Positions 44,926 through 53,733 of a DNA stretch of 64,000 nucleotides are shown piece by piece (within the stretch, counting starts at the first letter, position 1; each line of letters opens with the position of its first letter). The stretch is from NCBI RefSeq assembly GCF_000156575.1, contig NZ_GG666046.1, positions 343,578-407,577 on the forward strand, read 5' to 3'. The DNA is from Anaerococcus lactolyticus ATCC 51172. GTDB lineage: Bacteria; Bacillota; Clostridia; Tissierellales; Peptoniphilaceae. Both the position numbers and the translations under genes were made by a program. The notes beneath the pieces were generated by a model. It had not been told where the DNA came from and did no database searches. It saw nothing but the letters and a program-made list of their open reading frames with translations.

Positions 44926-44950
44926 GGCGGGGTATTACCCGCCTTATTTT
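44926..44950 (+). terminator. rpsO terminator
   Basis: GGCGGG and CCCGCC stem with a six-base loop, followed by TTATTTT. Some read-through into pnp is plausible, since pnp begins 17 bases later without an obvious promoter. Confidence 0.75.
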
Positions 44951-44966
44951 ATATATAGGAGAGATA

Positions 44967-47123
44967 ATGATCAAAAATTACAAATACACTTCAAAAAACG
45001 GATATGACTTTGAGGTAACAATCGGCAAGTATGCAGAGCAAGCCAACGGTGCCTGCCTTATTCAAAGCGGCGACACCACACTTTTAGTAACTGCAGTAGC
45101 TAGCGAAAAACCAAGAGAGGGTATAGACTTTTTCCCACTTATTTGCGATTTCCAAGAAAAACTTTATGCAGTTGGTAAAATCCCAGGAGGTTTCCTAAGA
45201 AGAGAAGGCAAGGCAAGCGATGAAGCAACTCTTATCGCCAGACAAATGGATAGACCTCTTAGACCACTATTCCCAGAAGACTATTACAATGATGTACAAA
45301 TCATAGCTACAGTCCTATCAATGGACCACGACCACCTTCCAGACCCACTTACAACTATTGGTGCATCAATAGCCCTAGGTATTTCTGACATACCATTTAA
45401 TGGCCCAGTAGGAGCTTGTATGGTAGGCAAGGTAGATGGAAAATTAGTTGTAAACCCAAATGAAGAAGATAGAAAGAAATCTCAACTTGAACTTACTGTA
45501 GCAGGTAGGAAAGGCGCTATCAACATGGTTGAAGCTGGAGCAAACGAACTTGATGAAAGCGAAATGCTTGAAGCAATGCTACTTGCCCTTGATGAAATTG
45601 GAGATATTTCTGACTTCATCCAAACAATTATAGATGACATTGGTCTACCTAAAAAAGAAGTTGAAGTCCATGAGGAAACAGAGCTTGATAGACTTATTTC
45701 AGAAGCTTTTGAAGAAGACATCAAATCATCAATCAGGACTACAGATAAGACTGAAAGAGAAGATAACATCTTTAGGATTGAGGAAGAAGCCAAGGAGAAA
45801 TTCCTAGAAGCTTATCCAGAAAGTGAAGATGAAATCCATAGAAGAATTGACAATATCATGAAAAAAGAAGTCAGAAGGATGATTTCTATTGATAAAATCA
45901 GACCAGACGGCAGAGAGCTTACTGAAATCAGACCACTTTCTGCAGAGGCAGGAGTTTTGCCAAGAGTGCATGGTTCAGGTCTCTTCCAAAGAGGTCAAAC
46001 CCAAGTATTATCAATAGTAACCCTAGGTTCTCCAGCTGATAGCCAATTAATTGATGGTTTAAATATCGAAGATGTAGAAAAAAGATATATGCACCAATAC
46101 AATTTCCCACCATTCTGTGTAGGAGATGTAAGACCACTAAGAGGACCAGGTAGACGTGAAATCGGCCATGGTCACCTTGCTGAGAGAGCTCTTGTGCCAG
46201 TACTTCCAGACGAAAAAGACTTCCCATACACAATGAGAGTTGTTTCTGAAGTTTTATCTTCTAACGGTTCAAGCTCCCAAGCTTCAATTTGTGGTTCAAC
46301 CCTATCCCTAATGGATGCGGGTGTACCAATCAAAAAGCCAGTCGCAGGTATAGCTATGGGTCTAATCAAGGAAGACGACTCAATTTCTATCCTTACAGAC
46401 ATCCAAGGTCTTGAAGATCACCTTGGCGATATGGACTTTAAGGTAGCTGGTACTCGTGATGGTATCACAGCTCTTCAAATGGATATGAAAATATCTGGTA
46501 TTACAGAAGAAGTCCTAAGACAATCCCTAGCAGATGCAAAAGATGCTAGATTTAGGATACTAGATGTAATCGAAGCTGCTATTGATGCTCCAAGGGCAGA
46601 ATTATCAGAATATGCACCAAGACTATATACAATTGACATCGACCCAGAAAAGGTAAGAGATGTAATTGGTTCTGGTGGAAAGAACATCAACAAGATTATA
46701 GACGCCACAGGAGTTAAAATCGAAACCGAAGATGACGGCCACATCACAGTTGCATCTAACGATGGGGCAAGTGGTAAGAAAGCTATAGAAATGATTAAAG
46801 CTATAGTTACCGATCCAAAACCAGGCGATATATATGAAGGCACAGTTGTAAGACTCATGAACTTTGGCGCCTTTGTAGAAATAGCAATCGGCAAGGAAGG
46901 ACTCCTTCATATCAGCCAAATCGCAAACCACAGAGTTGCTAAGGTTGAAGATGAGCTTAAGGTTGGAGATAAGGTGACAGTTAAGGTTACTGAAATTGAT
47001 AGGCAAGGTAGGATTAACCTTTCAAGAAAGGCCCTCCTAGAAAAACCTGAAAAAGCTGAAAGACCTGAAAAGGCAGAAGCTTGGCCAGTAGATGAATCTC
47101 CATATAGAAAAGACAAAGAATAA
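44967..47123 (+). CDS. pnp: Polyribonucleotide nucleotidyltransferase (PNPase)
   Basis: Phosphorolytic 3'-5' exoribonuclease of 718 residues. Two RNase PH domains (about 10-230 and 310-540) flank a helical domain. A KH domain follows (IDPEKVRDVIGSGGKNINKI, about 555-615), then an S1 domain (about 620-690, YEGTVVRLMNFGAFVEI). A short charged tail ends the protein. Second gene after rpsO as in most bacteria, with a terminator just behind. Confidence 0.97.
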   Translation: MIKNYKYTSKNGYDFEVTIGKYAEQANGACLIQSGDTTLLVTAVASEKPREGIDFFPLICDFQEKLYAVGKIPGGFLRREGKASDEATLIARQMDRPLRPLFPEDYYNDVQIIATVLSMDHDHLPDPLTTIGASIALGISDIPFNGPVGACMVGKVDGKLVVNPNEEDRKKSQLELTVAGRKGAINMVEAGANELDESEMLEAMLLALDEIGDISDFIQTIIDDIGLPKKEVEVHEETELDRLISEAFEEDIKSSIRTTDKTEREDNIFRIEEEAKEKFLEAYPESEDEIHRRIDNIMKKEVRRMISIDKIRPDGRELTEIRPLSAEAGVLPRVHGSGLFQRGQTQVLSIVTLGSPADSQLIDGLNIEDVEKRYMHQYNFPPFCVGDVRPLRGPGRREIGHGHLAERALVPVLPDEKDFPYTMRVVSEVLSSNGSSSQASICGSTLSLMDAGVPIKKPVAGIAMGLIKEDDSISILTDIQGLEDHLGDMDFKVAGTRDGITALQMDMKISGITEEVLRQSLADAKDARFRILDVIEAAIDAPRAELSEYAPRLYTIDIDPEKVRDVIGSGGKNINKIIDATGVKIETEDDGHITVASNDGASGKKAIEMIKAIVTDPKPGDIYEGTVVRLMNFGAFVEIAIGKEGLLHISQIANHRVAKVEDELKVGDKVTVKVTEIDRQGRINLSRKALLEKPEKAERPEKAEAWPVDESPYRKDKE

Positions 47124-47130
47124 GATTAAA

Positions 47131-47161
47131 GACTGTTACACAAGGTGTAGCAGTTTTTTTA
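47131..47161 (+). terminator. pnp terminator
   Basis: CTGTTACA and TGTAGCAG pair (one G-U), followed by seven T. Confidence 0.85.
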
Positions 47162-47224
47162 TTATTAAATCGACAAGTAAATTGAACTTTTTTATTTTAT
47201 TTAATTAATTAGGAAGAATTATTA

Positions 47225-47565
47225 TTGCAGAAATATAAAAGATATGTTAATATAAAAATATAAGAAATCGTTATTTTATTTACGAAATATGTACAAGGAG
47301 GTAAAATGCCAGTCTTTTTAGCAAAGTGAAAAGATGCGGAAAATTAATCTTAGCAAAAGATTTCCTATAAATAAAATTCATCAATTTTTTAAAATAGGGA
47401 TCTAAAAAAACTTTGCATAGCCTAGGAGAATTTCTTAGTATTATCCAATTTTTTAAGTGATTTTAAAAATATCCTAGGTAATTGACGTTCGACAAATGCC
47501 CTTAAATTAATCATGACTTACATATTTTTGATTTTATGGGCGCTAGTTAAATTAAGAGGTAAAAA
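47225..47565 (+). promoter_or_regulatory. Long leader region upstream of the YjiH-type gene
   Basis: A promoter candidate, TTGCAG (47225-47230), 17 bases, TAATAT (47248-47253), stands about 310 bases before the next gene. The leader holds a seven-codon reading frame with a perfect RBS (47306-47329). Further down are two CCTAGG-containing segments (around 47421 and 47472) and an A/T-rich inverted repeat TTTTTTAA...TTTTAAAAA between them. No known riboswitch class is recognised. Confidence 0.4.
47306..47329 (+). CDS. Seven-codon leader reading frame with strong RBS
   Basis: ATG followed by six codons (MPVFLAK) and TGA, preceded by AAGGAGG four bases upstream. It is too short to be recognised as a protein. 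It could be a leader peptide for attenuation of the transporter gene about 240 bases downstream, or the relic of a lost gene start. The strong RBS in an otherwise empty stretch is the only evidence. Confidence 0.3.
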   Translation: MPVFLAK

Positions 47566-48933
47566 ATGACAATTAAAAAAGAAAAAATAACATTTGCTAG
47601 GGTATTGAAGTTTGTGATCCCTTCAGCCATAGGTGTGCTACTTCTAATGACGCCATTTAAGACAGCTAATGGTGGTTCGACTGTAGCAGTATCAGTAATT
47701 TCAAAATTTTTAAACCAAACAATTAACTCAATAGTTCCAATCCACTATGTGGCTTTGGCTTGTATTACAATATCAACCATACTTGGTCTAGCTTATAAAT
47801 TTGCTAAACCTAGTTTTATTGAGAAATCTCCTATCCTTAAGGAAATTTCAGATATTACTCCTATCTGGCTTTTTGCTAGAGTTGCAGGTTGCATAATCGG
47901 CTACATGACAGCCTTTAAACTTGGACCAGAATTGATTTGGTCTGAAAATACCGGTGGTCTAATCCTATTTGAATTAATTGGTGGACTTTTGACTATATTC
48001 TTGGTAGCAGGTTTCATCCTACCATTCCTAACAGAATTCGGTATCCTCGAATTTGTTGGTATTTTCCTATCAAAAATTATGAGACCAGTCTTTAAACTTC
48101 CTGGCCGTTCAGCAGTAGACTGTGTGGCTTCATGGATAGGTGATGGTACAATCGGTGTTGCCCTCACTGCTAAACAATACGAAGAAGGAAACTATACCGA
48201 AAAAGAAGCAGCAATTATTTCTACAACTTTCTCAGCTGTATCAATTACTTTCTGTATGGTTGTACTTGAAAATGTTAACATGGTTGACAGGTTTGGTCTA
48301 TTTTACTTAATAGTTGGCGTATCTGGTATAGTAGCAGCTTTAATCGTGCCACGTATCCCACCTCTCTCAGGCAAGAGAGATGTAAGGGCAAAAGAACAAG
48401 AAAATCCAAACGAAGAAACAGTTCCAGAAAACTTCACCAGACTAGAATGGGCCACCCAACTTGCAGTTTTAAAGGCAGAGAAGAACTTAAATCTAAAACA
48501 ATTCCTATTAAATGGACGTGACACAGTTTTAAGCCTCTGGCTTGGTGTAACTCCAGTAATCATGGCAGCAGGTACCCTTGCCCTAGTATTGTCTGAATCA
48601 ACACCAATCTTTACTTGGCTTGGTATGCCATTCTTACCAATCTTAAAACTTCTCCAAGTGCCAGAAGCAGTTGAAGCAAGTAAGACAATGGTAGTTGGTT
48701 TTGCCGACATGGTTGTTCCATCAATCCTAGCCAGCAAGGGCATTACATCTCAATTTACCCAATTTGTGGTAGCAGCTGTATCTGTAACCCAACTTATCTA
48801 CATGTCAGAAACAGGAGCAGTTATCCTTGGTTCAAACATACCTGTAGACCTAAAAGATATCTTCATCCTATTCTTAGAAAGAACATTAATTACTCTTCCA
48901 GTAATAGTAATTTTAGCTCACTTATTATTTTAA
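47566..48933 (+). CDS. YjiH family membrane protein with nucleoside-recognition (Gate) domains
   Basis: Polytopic membrane protein of 455 residues. Hydrophobic segments appear as two groups of Gate-type helices (LTEFGILEFVGIFLSKIMRP, and GMPFLPILKLLQVPEA followed by MSETGAVILG). YjiH/YtgP-like Gate proteins resemble parts of nucleoside transporters and spore maturation proteins, but the substrate is not known. It is a single gene with a long leader and its own terminator. Confidence 0.85.
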   Translation: MTIKKEKITFARVLKFVIPSAIGVLLLMTPFKTANGGSTVAVSVISKFLNQTINSIVPIHYVALACITISTILGLAYKFAKPSFIEKSPILKEISDITPIWLFARVAGCIIGYMTAFKLGPELIWSENTGGLILFELIGGLLTIFLVAGFILPFLTEFGILEFVGIFLSKIMRPVFKLPGRSAVDCVASWIGDGTIGVALTAKQYEEGNYTEKEAAIISTTFSAVSITFCMVVLENVNMVDRFGLFYLIVGVSGIVAALIVPRIPPLSGKRDVRAKEQENPNEETVPENFTRLEWATQLAVLKAEKNLNLKQFLLNGRDTVLSLWLGVTPVIMAAGTLALVLSESTPIFTWLGMPFLPILKLLQVPEAVEASKTMVVGFADMVVPSILASKGITSQFTQFVVAAVSVTQLIYMSETGAVILGSNIPVDLKDIFILFLERTLITLPVIVILAHLLF

Positions 48934-48956
48934 AATCTTAAATAATTAAAAAATTT

Positions 48957-48999
48957 ACTCCCTTAAGTCATTTTTTGGCTAAGGGAGTATTTTTTTTAT
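48957..48999 (+). terminator. Terminator of the YjiH-type gene
   Basis: ACTCCCTTA and TAAGGGAGT pair around a loop of about 14 bases, followed by a long T run. Confidence 0.85.
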
Positions 49000-49098
49000 T
49001 AAAAATCTTAAGTGGTATATTGACAAATTAAAATAATTATTTTAAAATAATAAAAAAAGTAGCTGTGGTTTTACAATAATTCAATTCGGAGGTTTAAA

Positions 49099-49545
49099 AT
49101 GAGAAGAAGATTTGTATTTATGACTATTGTTATTGCTTTTTTAATAGTTTTCACTTCTTGTAGGAGCAAGAAAAAAGAAGATAAGATTGAAATATTTGAT
49201 TCTAACAATGTAAAAATTGCTGAAACAGAAAAACAAGAAGAGTTAGATTATTTTAGTAATTTTATAGGGATGAGCGTAGAAAATGTTAATGATAAGAAAT
49301 TCGACAATTATTTTAAAGAAATACCTGAGGATGCAATAAAATCTTATTATGTAATATTTACCAGCAAGGGTAAAGATAATGAAGCTACAAAGATAGATTT
49401 TTATATGTATGAAAATTATCCTTATATTACAATGGAGGGAGTGCCCATGATCACAACTCCATTTACATGGCAGCTTTCTGAAGAAGATATAAAAGAATTT
49501 AATGATAAAGTACAAGATCTTAAGGATATAGATGATAAAAGATAA
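49099..49545 (+). CDS. Putative lipoprotein of unknown function
   Basis: Protein of 148 residues with a lipoprotein signal peptide: basic RRR, a hydrophobic stretch and the lipobox VFTSC with the modified Cys near residue 22. The mature part is charged and lysine/glutamate-rich (SRSKKKEDK-like start), ending in a short helix. No domain recognised. RBS CGGAGG. It is followed directly by an IS remnant. Confidence 0.7.
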   Translation: MRRRFVFMTIVIAFLIVFTSCRSKKKEDKIEIFDSNNVKIAETEKQEELDYFSNFIGMSVENVNDKKFDNYFKEIPEDAIKSYYVIFTSKGKDNEATKIDFYMYENYPYITMEGVPMITTPFTWQLSEEDIKEFNDKVQDLKDIDDKR

Positions 49546-49557
49546 GGCGTTAAAGAT

Positions 49558-49700
49558 TGAACTGAACCCCAAAATTCAAAATTAGGATGGAGGGGTTCTT
49601 ATGCCACGATGCATATAAGAATTTAAAGAAAAATTATCTTAGATTACTTATTAGGAATAAAGAAAATCCAAATTTATCGTGGGCAATATAATGACGGTGT
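49558..49700 (+). mobile_element. Decayed left end of an IS3/IS150-family insertion sequence
   Basis: TGAACTGAACCCCAAAA resembles IS150-group terminal repeats. After an RBS-like GGAGGGG comes ATG with a broken orfA: MPR-CI-stop-EFKEK, then a frame change to IILDYLLGIKKIQIYR. Both pieces match the usual orfA start (MPRYSEEFKEK...DYL..G). Several stop codons and the frameshift show it is dead. Only about 140 bases remain; no orfB or right end was found. Confidence 0.5.
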
Positions 49701-49701
49701 A

Positions 49702-49730
49702 TTGACTGCGTACTGATTAAGCTATATAAT
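49702..49730 (+). promoter_or_regulatory. Promoter of the DinJ-YafQ-type pair
   Basis: TTGACT (49702-49707), a 17-base spacer and TATAAT (49725-49730), about 22 bases before the antitoxin start. Confidence 0.8.
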
Positions 49731-49751
49731 ATAGGCAAAGGAGATGAGCAA

Positions 49752-50024
49752 ATGGCTACAACAAATTTGAACATAAGGACAGACAAGGAAATAAAAGAAG
49801 CAGCAGAAAAAATCTATTCTAGTTTAGGTTTAAATATGACTACCGCTATAAATATGTTTTTAAGAGCAAGTATTAGAGAAAGTGGTATTCCTTTTGATTT
49901 AAAACTTGATATCCCAAGTGATGAAACCATAAAAGCTATAGAAGAAGGAAGAATGATAGCTAAAGATAAGAACGTTACAGCTTATTATAGTATGGATGAC
50001 TTGAGGAAAGCTCTTGAAGTATAA
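49752..50024 (+). CDS. RelB/DinJ-family antitoxin
   Basis: Antitoxin of 90 residues with a ribbon-helix-helix N-terminus (TTNLNIRTDKEIKEAAEKIY...LGLNMTTAINMFLRASI), the standard RelB/DinJ signature. A C-terminal part (IPSDETIKAIEE, SMDDLRKAL) wraps the toxin. It overlaps the toxin gene by 11 bases. It should repress its own promoter. Confidence 0.93.
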   Translation: MATTNLNIRTDKEIKEAAEKIYSSLGLNMTTAINMFLRASIRESGIPFDLKLDIPSDETIKAIEEGRMIAKDKNVTAYYSMDDLRKALEV

Positions 50025-50292
50025 AATAAAGTTTACAAGTAGATTTAAAAAGGATTTAAAGCAAGTTAAAAAGCAAGGAAAAGATATTGAAAAACTCTTA
50101 GATATTGTTGAGAAATTAGCAAATGATGAATCCCTTGATGAAAAATATAGGGATCATTCATTAGCTGGAAATTACAAGGGGACTCGAGAATGTCATATAG
50201 AGTCAGATTTTTTGCTTATTTATGAAAAGTTTAATGAAACGCTAGTCTTAACCTTAATAAGGACGGGATCACATTCAGATTTATTTAAATAG
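50014..50292 (+). CDS. YafQ-family mRNA interferase toxin
   Basis: RelE-superfamily toxin of 92 residues. The YafQ pattern is complete: DHSLAGNYKGTRECHIESDFLL-type core (H, D, H, D) and the closing TGSHSDLF with the catalytic His and terminal Phe. It cleaves mRNA on the ribosome. Key residues are present, so it is likely functional. Confidence 0.93.
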   Translation: MKYKIKFTSRFKKDLKQVKKQGKDIEKLLDIVEKLANDESLDEKYRDHSLAGNYKGTRECHIESDFLLIYEKFNETLVLTLIRTGSHSDLFK

Positions 50293-50297
50293 AAGAT

Positions 50298-50325
50298 AGC
50301 ACCTTTAATATAGGTGCTTTTTTTA
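50298..50325 (+). terminator. Terminator of the DinJ-YafQ pair
   Basis: AGCACCT and AGGTGCT with a seven-base loop, followed by seven T. Confidence 0.88.
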
Positions 50326-50362
50326 TGAAAAATTATTTTGAAGACTCACTAGTTGTAAATTT

Positions 50363-50397
50363 TATATGGTTTATTTTTAATTAATTTACCATATAAT
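50363..50397 (+). promoter_or_regulatory. -10 box and inverted repeat before ftsK
   Basis: TATATGGT (50363-50370) and ACCATATA (50388-50395) form a perfect inverted repeat spaced by 17 bases. The right arm overlaps TATAAT (50392-50397). It may be an operator for the ftsK promoter. No clear -35 box. Confidence 0.5.
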
Positions 50398-50414
50398 ATA
50401 GGGGAGAGGTGTAT

Positions 50415-52700
50415 ATGACAAATAGGAATTCTGGGAGAATTAGGAAAAAGACGACTAGCAAATCTCCCAACAAAAGTAAACAAAAAAAATTCAGGGAGAG
50501 ATCCTTTGATATAAAGAAATTTTCGATGGTAGTTATGGCCATATCTGTCCTTATATTTATTTTTATTTTATCATCAAGTACAGGACTAATTGGCGATGCT
50601 TTAGCAAGATTTTTTGAAGGTCTCTTTGGTAAGTTCAGCCTTGCTTTCCCAATTTTATTATTTGCAAGTTTTTATTTGATCTATAGGGAAAAGTTTAGGG
50701 ATAATTTAAGTCGCATGCTTTTAATTTATAGTATTTATTTTTTGACCCTTGCTATCTCATCCAAGGATTATATCAGAAATGAGCTGGCTTGGTCAGTAGA
50801 GTATTCTGCCTTTAAAGGAAATTTGGGTGGAGGATGGTTTGGAGGTCTTGTTGGATTTTATACCTTAAGCTTTATCGGCCATCTTGGTCTTTATATTCTC
50901 TATGCGACCCTAATAGGTTCATTAATAATAAATGTTAGTCCCTTTACCTACAAGGAATTTTTCTTGAAATTAAGAGATGGTTTTATAATTTTAGGCATTG
51001 GTATCAAGCATCTAAGCCAAAAAGCTTATCTTAAGATAAGGGAAAAAATCGATGAATCCAAGACTAAGAAATCTTTAAAAGAAGAAAGAATCCCAAGTAT
51101 TAGGATAAACAATAACTTGTCTGATAATCCTCCAAGGAAGGCAATTAAAAAAAGGCCAAGCAGAAAAGAGGAGGATAGGCCAAGGGAAGAAATTCAAAAA
51201 GATTTGAAAAATGATGATTTGATTAGGGATTACAAGTCTAAACAAGTAGAATTTGCAGACCTTAACGAAGATTTAAAAAGAGAATTTGCAGATTATTCCT
51301 ACCCACCAGTCAATCTTTTGAAAGATGTTAATGCCGAAGGCGGGATTGATAATAGTGAAATAAGGGCAAAGGCAGGAATTATTGAGGAGACTTTGGAGTC
51401 TTTTGGGATTGATGGAAAGATTGTCCAGATAGACGTGGGTCCTACTGTCACCTGCTATGAATTAAAACCTGCTAGGGGTGTTAAGGTTTCAAAAATTGTA
51501 AACTTAGCTGATGACCTTTCTTTAAGTCTTGCCACATCAGGAATTAGGATTGAAGCGCCAATTCCAGGCAAATCTCATGTTGGGATCGAAGTTGCCAACG
51601 ACAAAAAAGAGATAGTAGGTTTTAAGGAAATCATCTCATCAACTCAATTTATCAAATCAAGACATGCCATTCCTTTTGCCATGGGTAAGTCAATTTCAGG
51701 TGAACCAATTATTTCAGCTATCGAAAAAATGCCACACTTGTTGGTGTCAGGTGCAACTGGTTCTGGTAAATCTGTTTGTATCAACACAATAATCATGTCC
51801 ATTTTATATAAGCACAGCCCAGATGAAGTCAAACTTCTCTTGATAGACCCAAAGGTGGTTGAACTTTCAATTTATAATGGGATTCCACACTTGATTATGC
51901 CAGTTATAACCGACCCTAAGAAGGCATCTTCTTCACTATTTTGGGCGATTTCTGAAATGGAAAGAAGGTATAAACTTTTTGAAGAAAACCAAGTTAGGGA
52001 TATTAAGGGTTATAAGAGAGCGGCTGAGACCGATGACTCCATGGAAAATCTTCCTTATATAGTTGTAATTGTTGACGAACTTTCAGATTTGATGATGACA
52101 GCTGCAAGTGAAGTTGAAGATTATATTACAAGGCTTGCCCAAAAATCTAGGGCTTGTGGAATACACTTAATAATTGCAACCCAAAGACCAACTGTGGACG
52201 TAATTACAGGAACAATCAAGGCAAATATTCCTTCAAGGATTTCCTTTGCTGTTACAAGTCAGATAGATTCAAGGACAATTTTGGATATGCAAGGGGCAGA
52301 AAAACTCCTTGGTAAGGGAGATATGCTCTATGCTTCATCTGATTCTATGAAACCTTTAAGAATACAAGGAGCTTTCATTTCGGATGAGGAAGTTCTTAGG
52401 GTTGTGGATTATATAAAAGGCTCTAGCGAAACAAACTATAATGAAGAAGCAATCGAAAAGATTGAAGAAAATGTTACAGCTGATCTTGAAGATGAAGATG
52501 AACTCTTGGATGAGGCAATCAAGGTAATAGTAGCTGATCAAACAGCGTCTGTATCCATGCTTCAAAGAAAGCTTAAAATCGGCTATGCCAGGGCTGGCAG
52601 GATTATCGACCAGCTAGAGCAAAAGGGGATAGTCGGTGGCTATGAGGGCAGCAAACCTCGTAAGGTCCTTGTGGATAGGACACAAATTGAAAATTTATAG
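50415..52700 (+). CDS. ftsK: DNA translocase FtsK/SpoIIIE
   Basis: Chromosome-segregation motor of about 761 residues. There are four N-terminal transmembrane segments (to about residue 180), a charged linker, then the alpha/beta motor with Walker A GATGSGKS, Walker B VIVDELSDLMM, and a C-terminal gamma winged-helix domain (SVSMLQRKLKIGYARAGRII). It pumps chromosomal DNA through the closing septum. ATG 50415 has GGGGAG eight bases upstream. A GTG at 50409 is a poorer start. Confidence 0.96.
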   Translation: MTNRNSGRIRKKTTSKSPNKSKQKKFRERSFDIKKFSMVVMAISVLIFIFILSSSTGLIGDALARFFEGLFGKFSLAFPILLFASFYLIYREKFRDNLSRMLLIYSIYFLTLAISSKDYIRNELAWSVEYSAFKGNLGGGWFGGLVGFYTLSFIGHLGLYILYATLIGSLIINVSPFTYKEFFLKLRDGFIILGIGIKHLSQKAYLKIREKIDESKTKKSLKEERIPSIRINNNLSDNPPRKAIKKRPSRKEEDRPREEIQKDLKNDDLIRDYKSKQVEFADLNEDLKREFADYSYPPVNLLKDVNAEGGIDNSEIRAKAGIIEETLESFGIDGKIVQIDVGPTVTCYELKPARGVKVSKIVNLADDLSLSLATSGIRIEAPIPGKSHVGIEVANDKKEIVGFKEIISSTQFIKSRHAIPFAMGKSISGEPIISAIEKMPHLLVSGATGSGKSVCINTIIMSILYKHSPDEVKLLLIDPKVVELSIYNGIPHLIMPVITDPKKASSSLFWAISEMERRYKLFEENQVRDIKGYKRAAETDDSMENLPYIVVIVDELSDLMMTAASEVEDYITRLAQKSRACGIHLIIATQRPTVDVITGTIKANIPSRISFAVTSQIDSRTILDMQGAEKLLGKGDMLYASSDSMKPLRIQGAFISDEEVLRVVDYIKGSSETNYNEEAIEKIEENVTADLEDEDELLDEAIKVIVADQTASVSMLQRKLKIGYARAGRIIDQLEQKGIVGGYEGSKPRKVLVDRTQIENL

Positions 52701-52709
52701 GAGAAAAAA

Positions 52710-53240
52710 ATGAATATAGCAAATAAAGTTACCATGGTAAGATTAGTTATGATACCAATTTTTGTTGTAGCCTTCTACTACTTTGGTACAAGTTATAATA
52801 TAGCAGCTATTTTATTTATGCTAGCATCCCTAACAGATGCCCTCGACGGTTATCTTGCCAGAAGTAGAAATTTAATTACAAATTTCGGTAAATTTGTAGA
52901 CCCCCTTGTGGATAAGGTTCTAACAATGGCGGCCTTTATTGTTTTGGTTGAGGCAGGGGTAATTCCTGCTTGGTCTGTTATAATAATTATTTCAAGAGAA
53001 CTTATAATCACAGGTTTTAGGACACTTGCAGCTGATATGGGTATAACCATCGCAGCATCCATGTGGGGCAAGGCAAAGACAACCAGCCAGATGATTTCCC
53101 TAGTTTTATTATTGCTACATAATGAAGTTTTAAATAAATTTGGGATTTACGTATTTTATTTGGCAGTGATTTTGACAATTATATCAGGACTTGATTATTT
53201 GATAAAAAATAAGAAAGTTTTAGACTTAGAAAATATTTAA
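52710..53240 (+). CDS. pgsA: CDP-diacylglycerol-glycerol-3-phosphate 3-phosphatidyltransferase
   Basis: Membrane enzyme of 176 residues making phosphatidylglycerol phosphate. The CDP-alcohol phosphotransferase motif D-x2-D-G-x2-A-R-x8-G-x3-D-x3-D is visible as DALDGYLARSR...GKFVDPLVDK (residues about 42-67). Four or more hydrophobic segments. Placed after ftsK and before recA, a common Firmicutes order. Confidence 0.95.
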   Translation: MNIANKVTMVRLVMIPIFVVAFYYFGTSYNIAAILFMLASLTDALDGYLARSRNLITNFGKFVDPLVDKVLTMAAFIVLVEAGVIPAWSVIIIISRELIITGFRTLAADMGITIAASMWGKAKTTSQMISLVLLLLHNEVLNKFGIYVFYLAVILTIISGLDYLIKNKKVLDLENI

Positions 53241-53261
53241 GACTGGACTTTGGGAGTATAT

Positions 53262-53675
53262 ATGGATAATGAAAAAGGCAAGAAACTAATAAGAGTTGAG
53301 TTAATCCTACTTGTAGTTCAAGCCCTAGCATCTTTTTTTGGTAATTTCATCCACCAAAGGTTTATGTCTGATGGAGCTACGATTACCATAAAAAAGTTTA
53401 ATTTTATATCGCCTATGACCTGGGGCTACGGCAATTTTTTTCCGATTTTATTTCTAGCCTCCTTGCTTGTGGCAGGGATAATAATGGCAAATGCCATGCG
53501 TAAAAATTCGCACTTAGAAGATAAGTTAAGTTCCAATATAGTTATTTTTGGTGGAATTTTATTTTTGATGGTACCCCTAATTATTAACGTTCAACAAATC
53601 AATATTGGACTAATTCTGATGGTGACCATTCAATTTATAATTTTTTCAATAAATATGGTTAGAACAAGAAATTAG
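53262..53675 (+). CDS. Small four-helix membrane protein of unknown function
   Basis: Protein of 137 residues with four hydrophobic segments (LILLVVQALASFFGNFI, NFFPILFLASLLVAGIIMA, IVIFGGILFLMVPLIIN, IGLILMVTIQFIIF) joined by short charged loops. No family recognised. The ATG at 53262 has GGGAG five bases before it. It lies between pgsA and recA. Confidence 0.65.
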   Translation: MDNEKGKKLIRVELILLVVQALASFFGNFIHQRFMSDGATITIKKFNFISPMTWGYGNFFPILFLASLLVAGIIMANAMRKNSHLEDKLSSNIVIFGGILFLMVPLIINVQQINIGLILMVTIQFIIFSINMVRTRN

Positions 53676-53700
53676 ACTTTAATAAAAAAAGGTATATAAT
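53672..53700 (+). promoter_or_regulatory. recA promoter
   Basis: TTAGAC (53672-53677), a 17-base spacer and TATAAT (53695-53700). No LexA box of the Gram-positive GAAC-N4-GTTC type was seen near it. Confidence 0.6.
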
Positions 53701-53733
53701 ACTATTAAGACATTAAGTGTATAAGGAGTGTAT

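Noticed and set aside
47306..47329. Remnant of a longer protein-coding gene after pnp
   Set aside because: No frame downstream of the stop codon continues with recognisable protein sequence; kept only as a short leader frame with low confidence.
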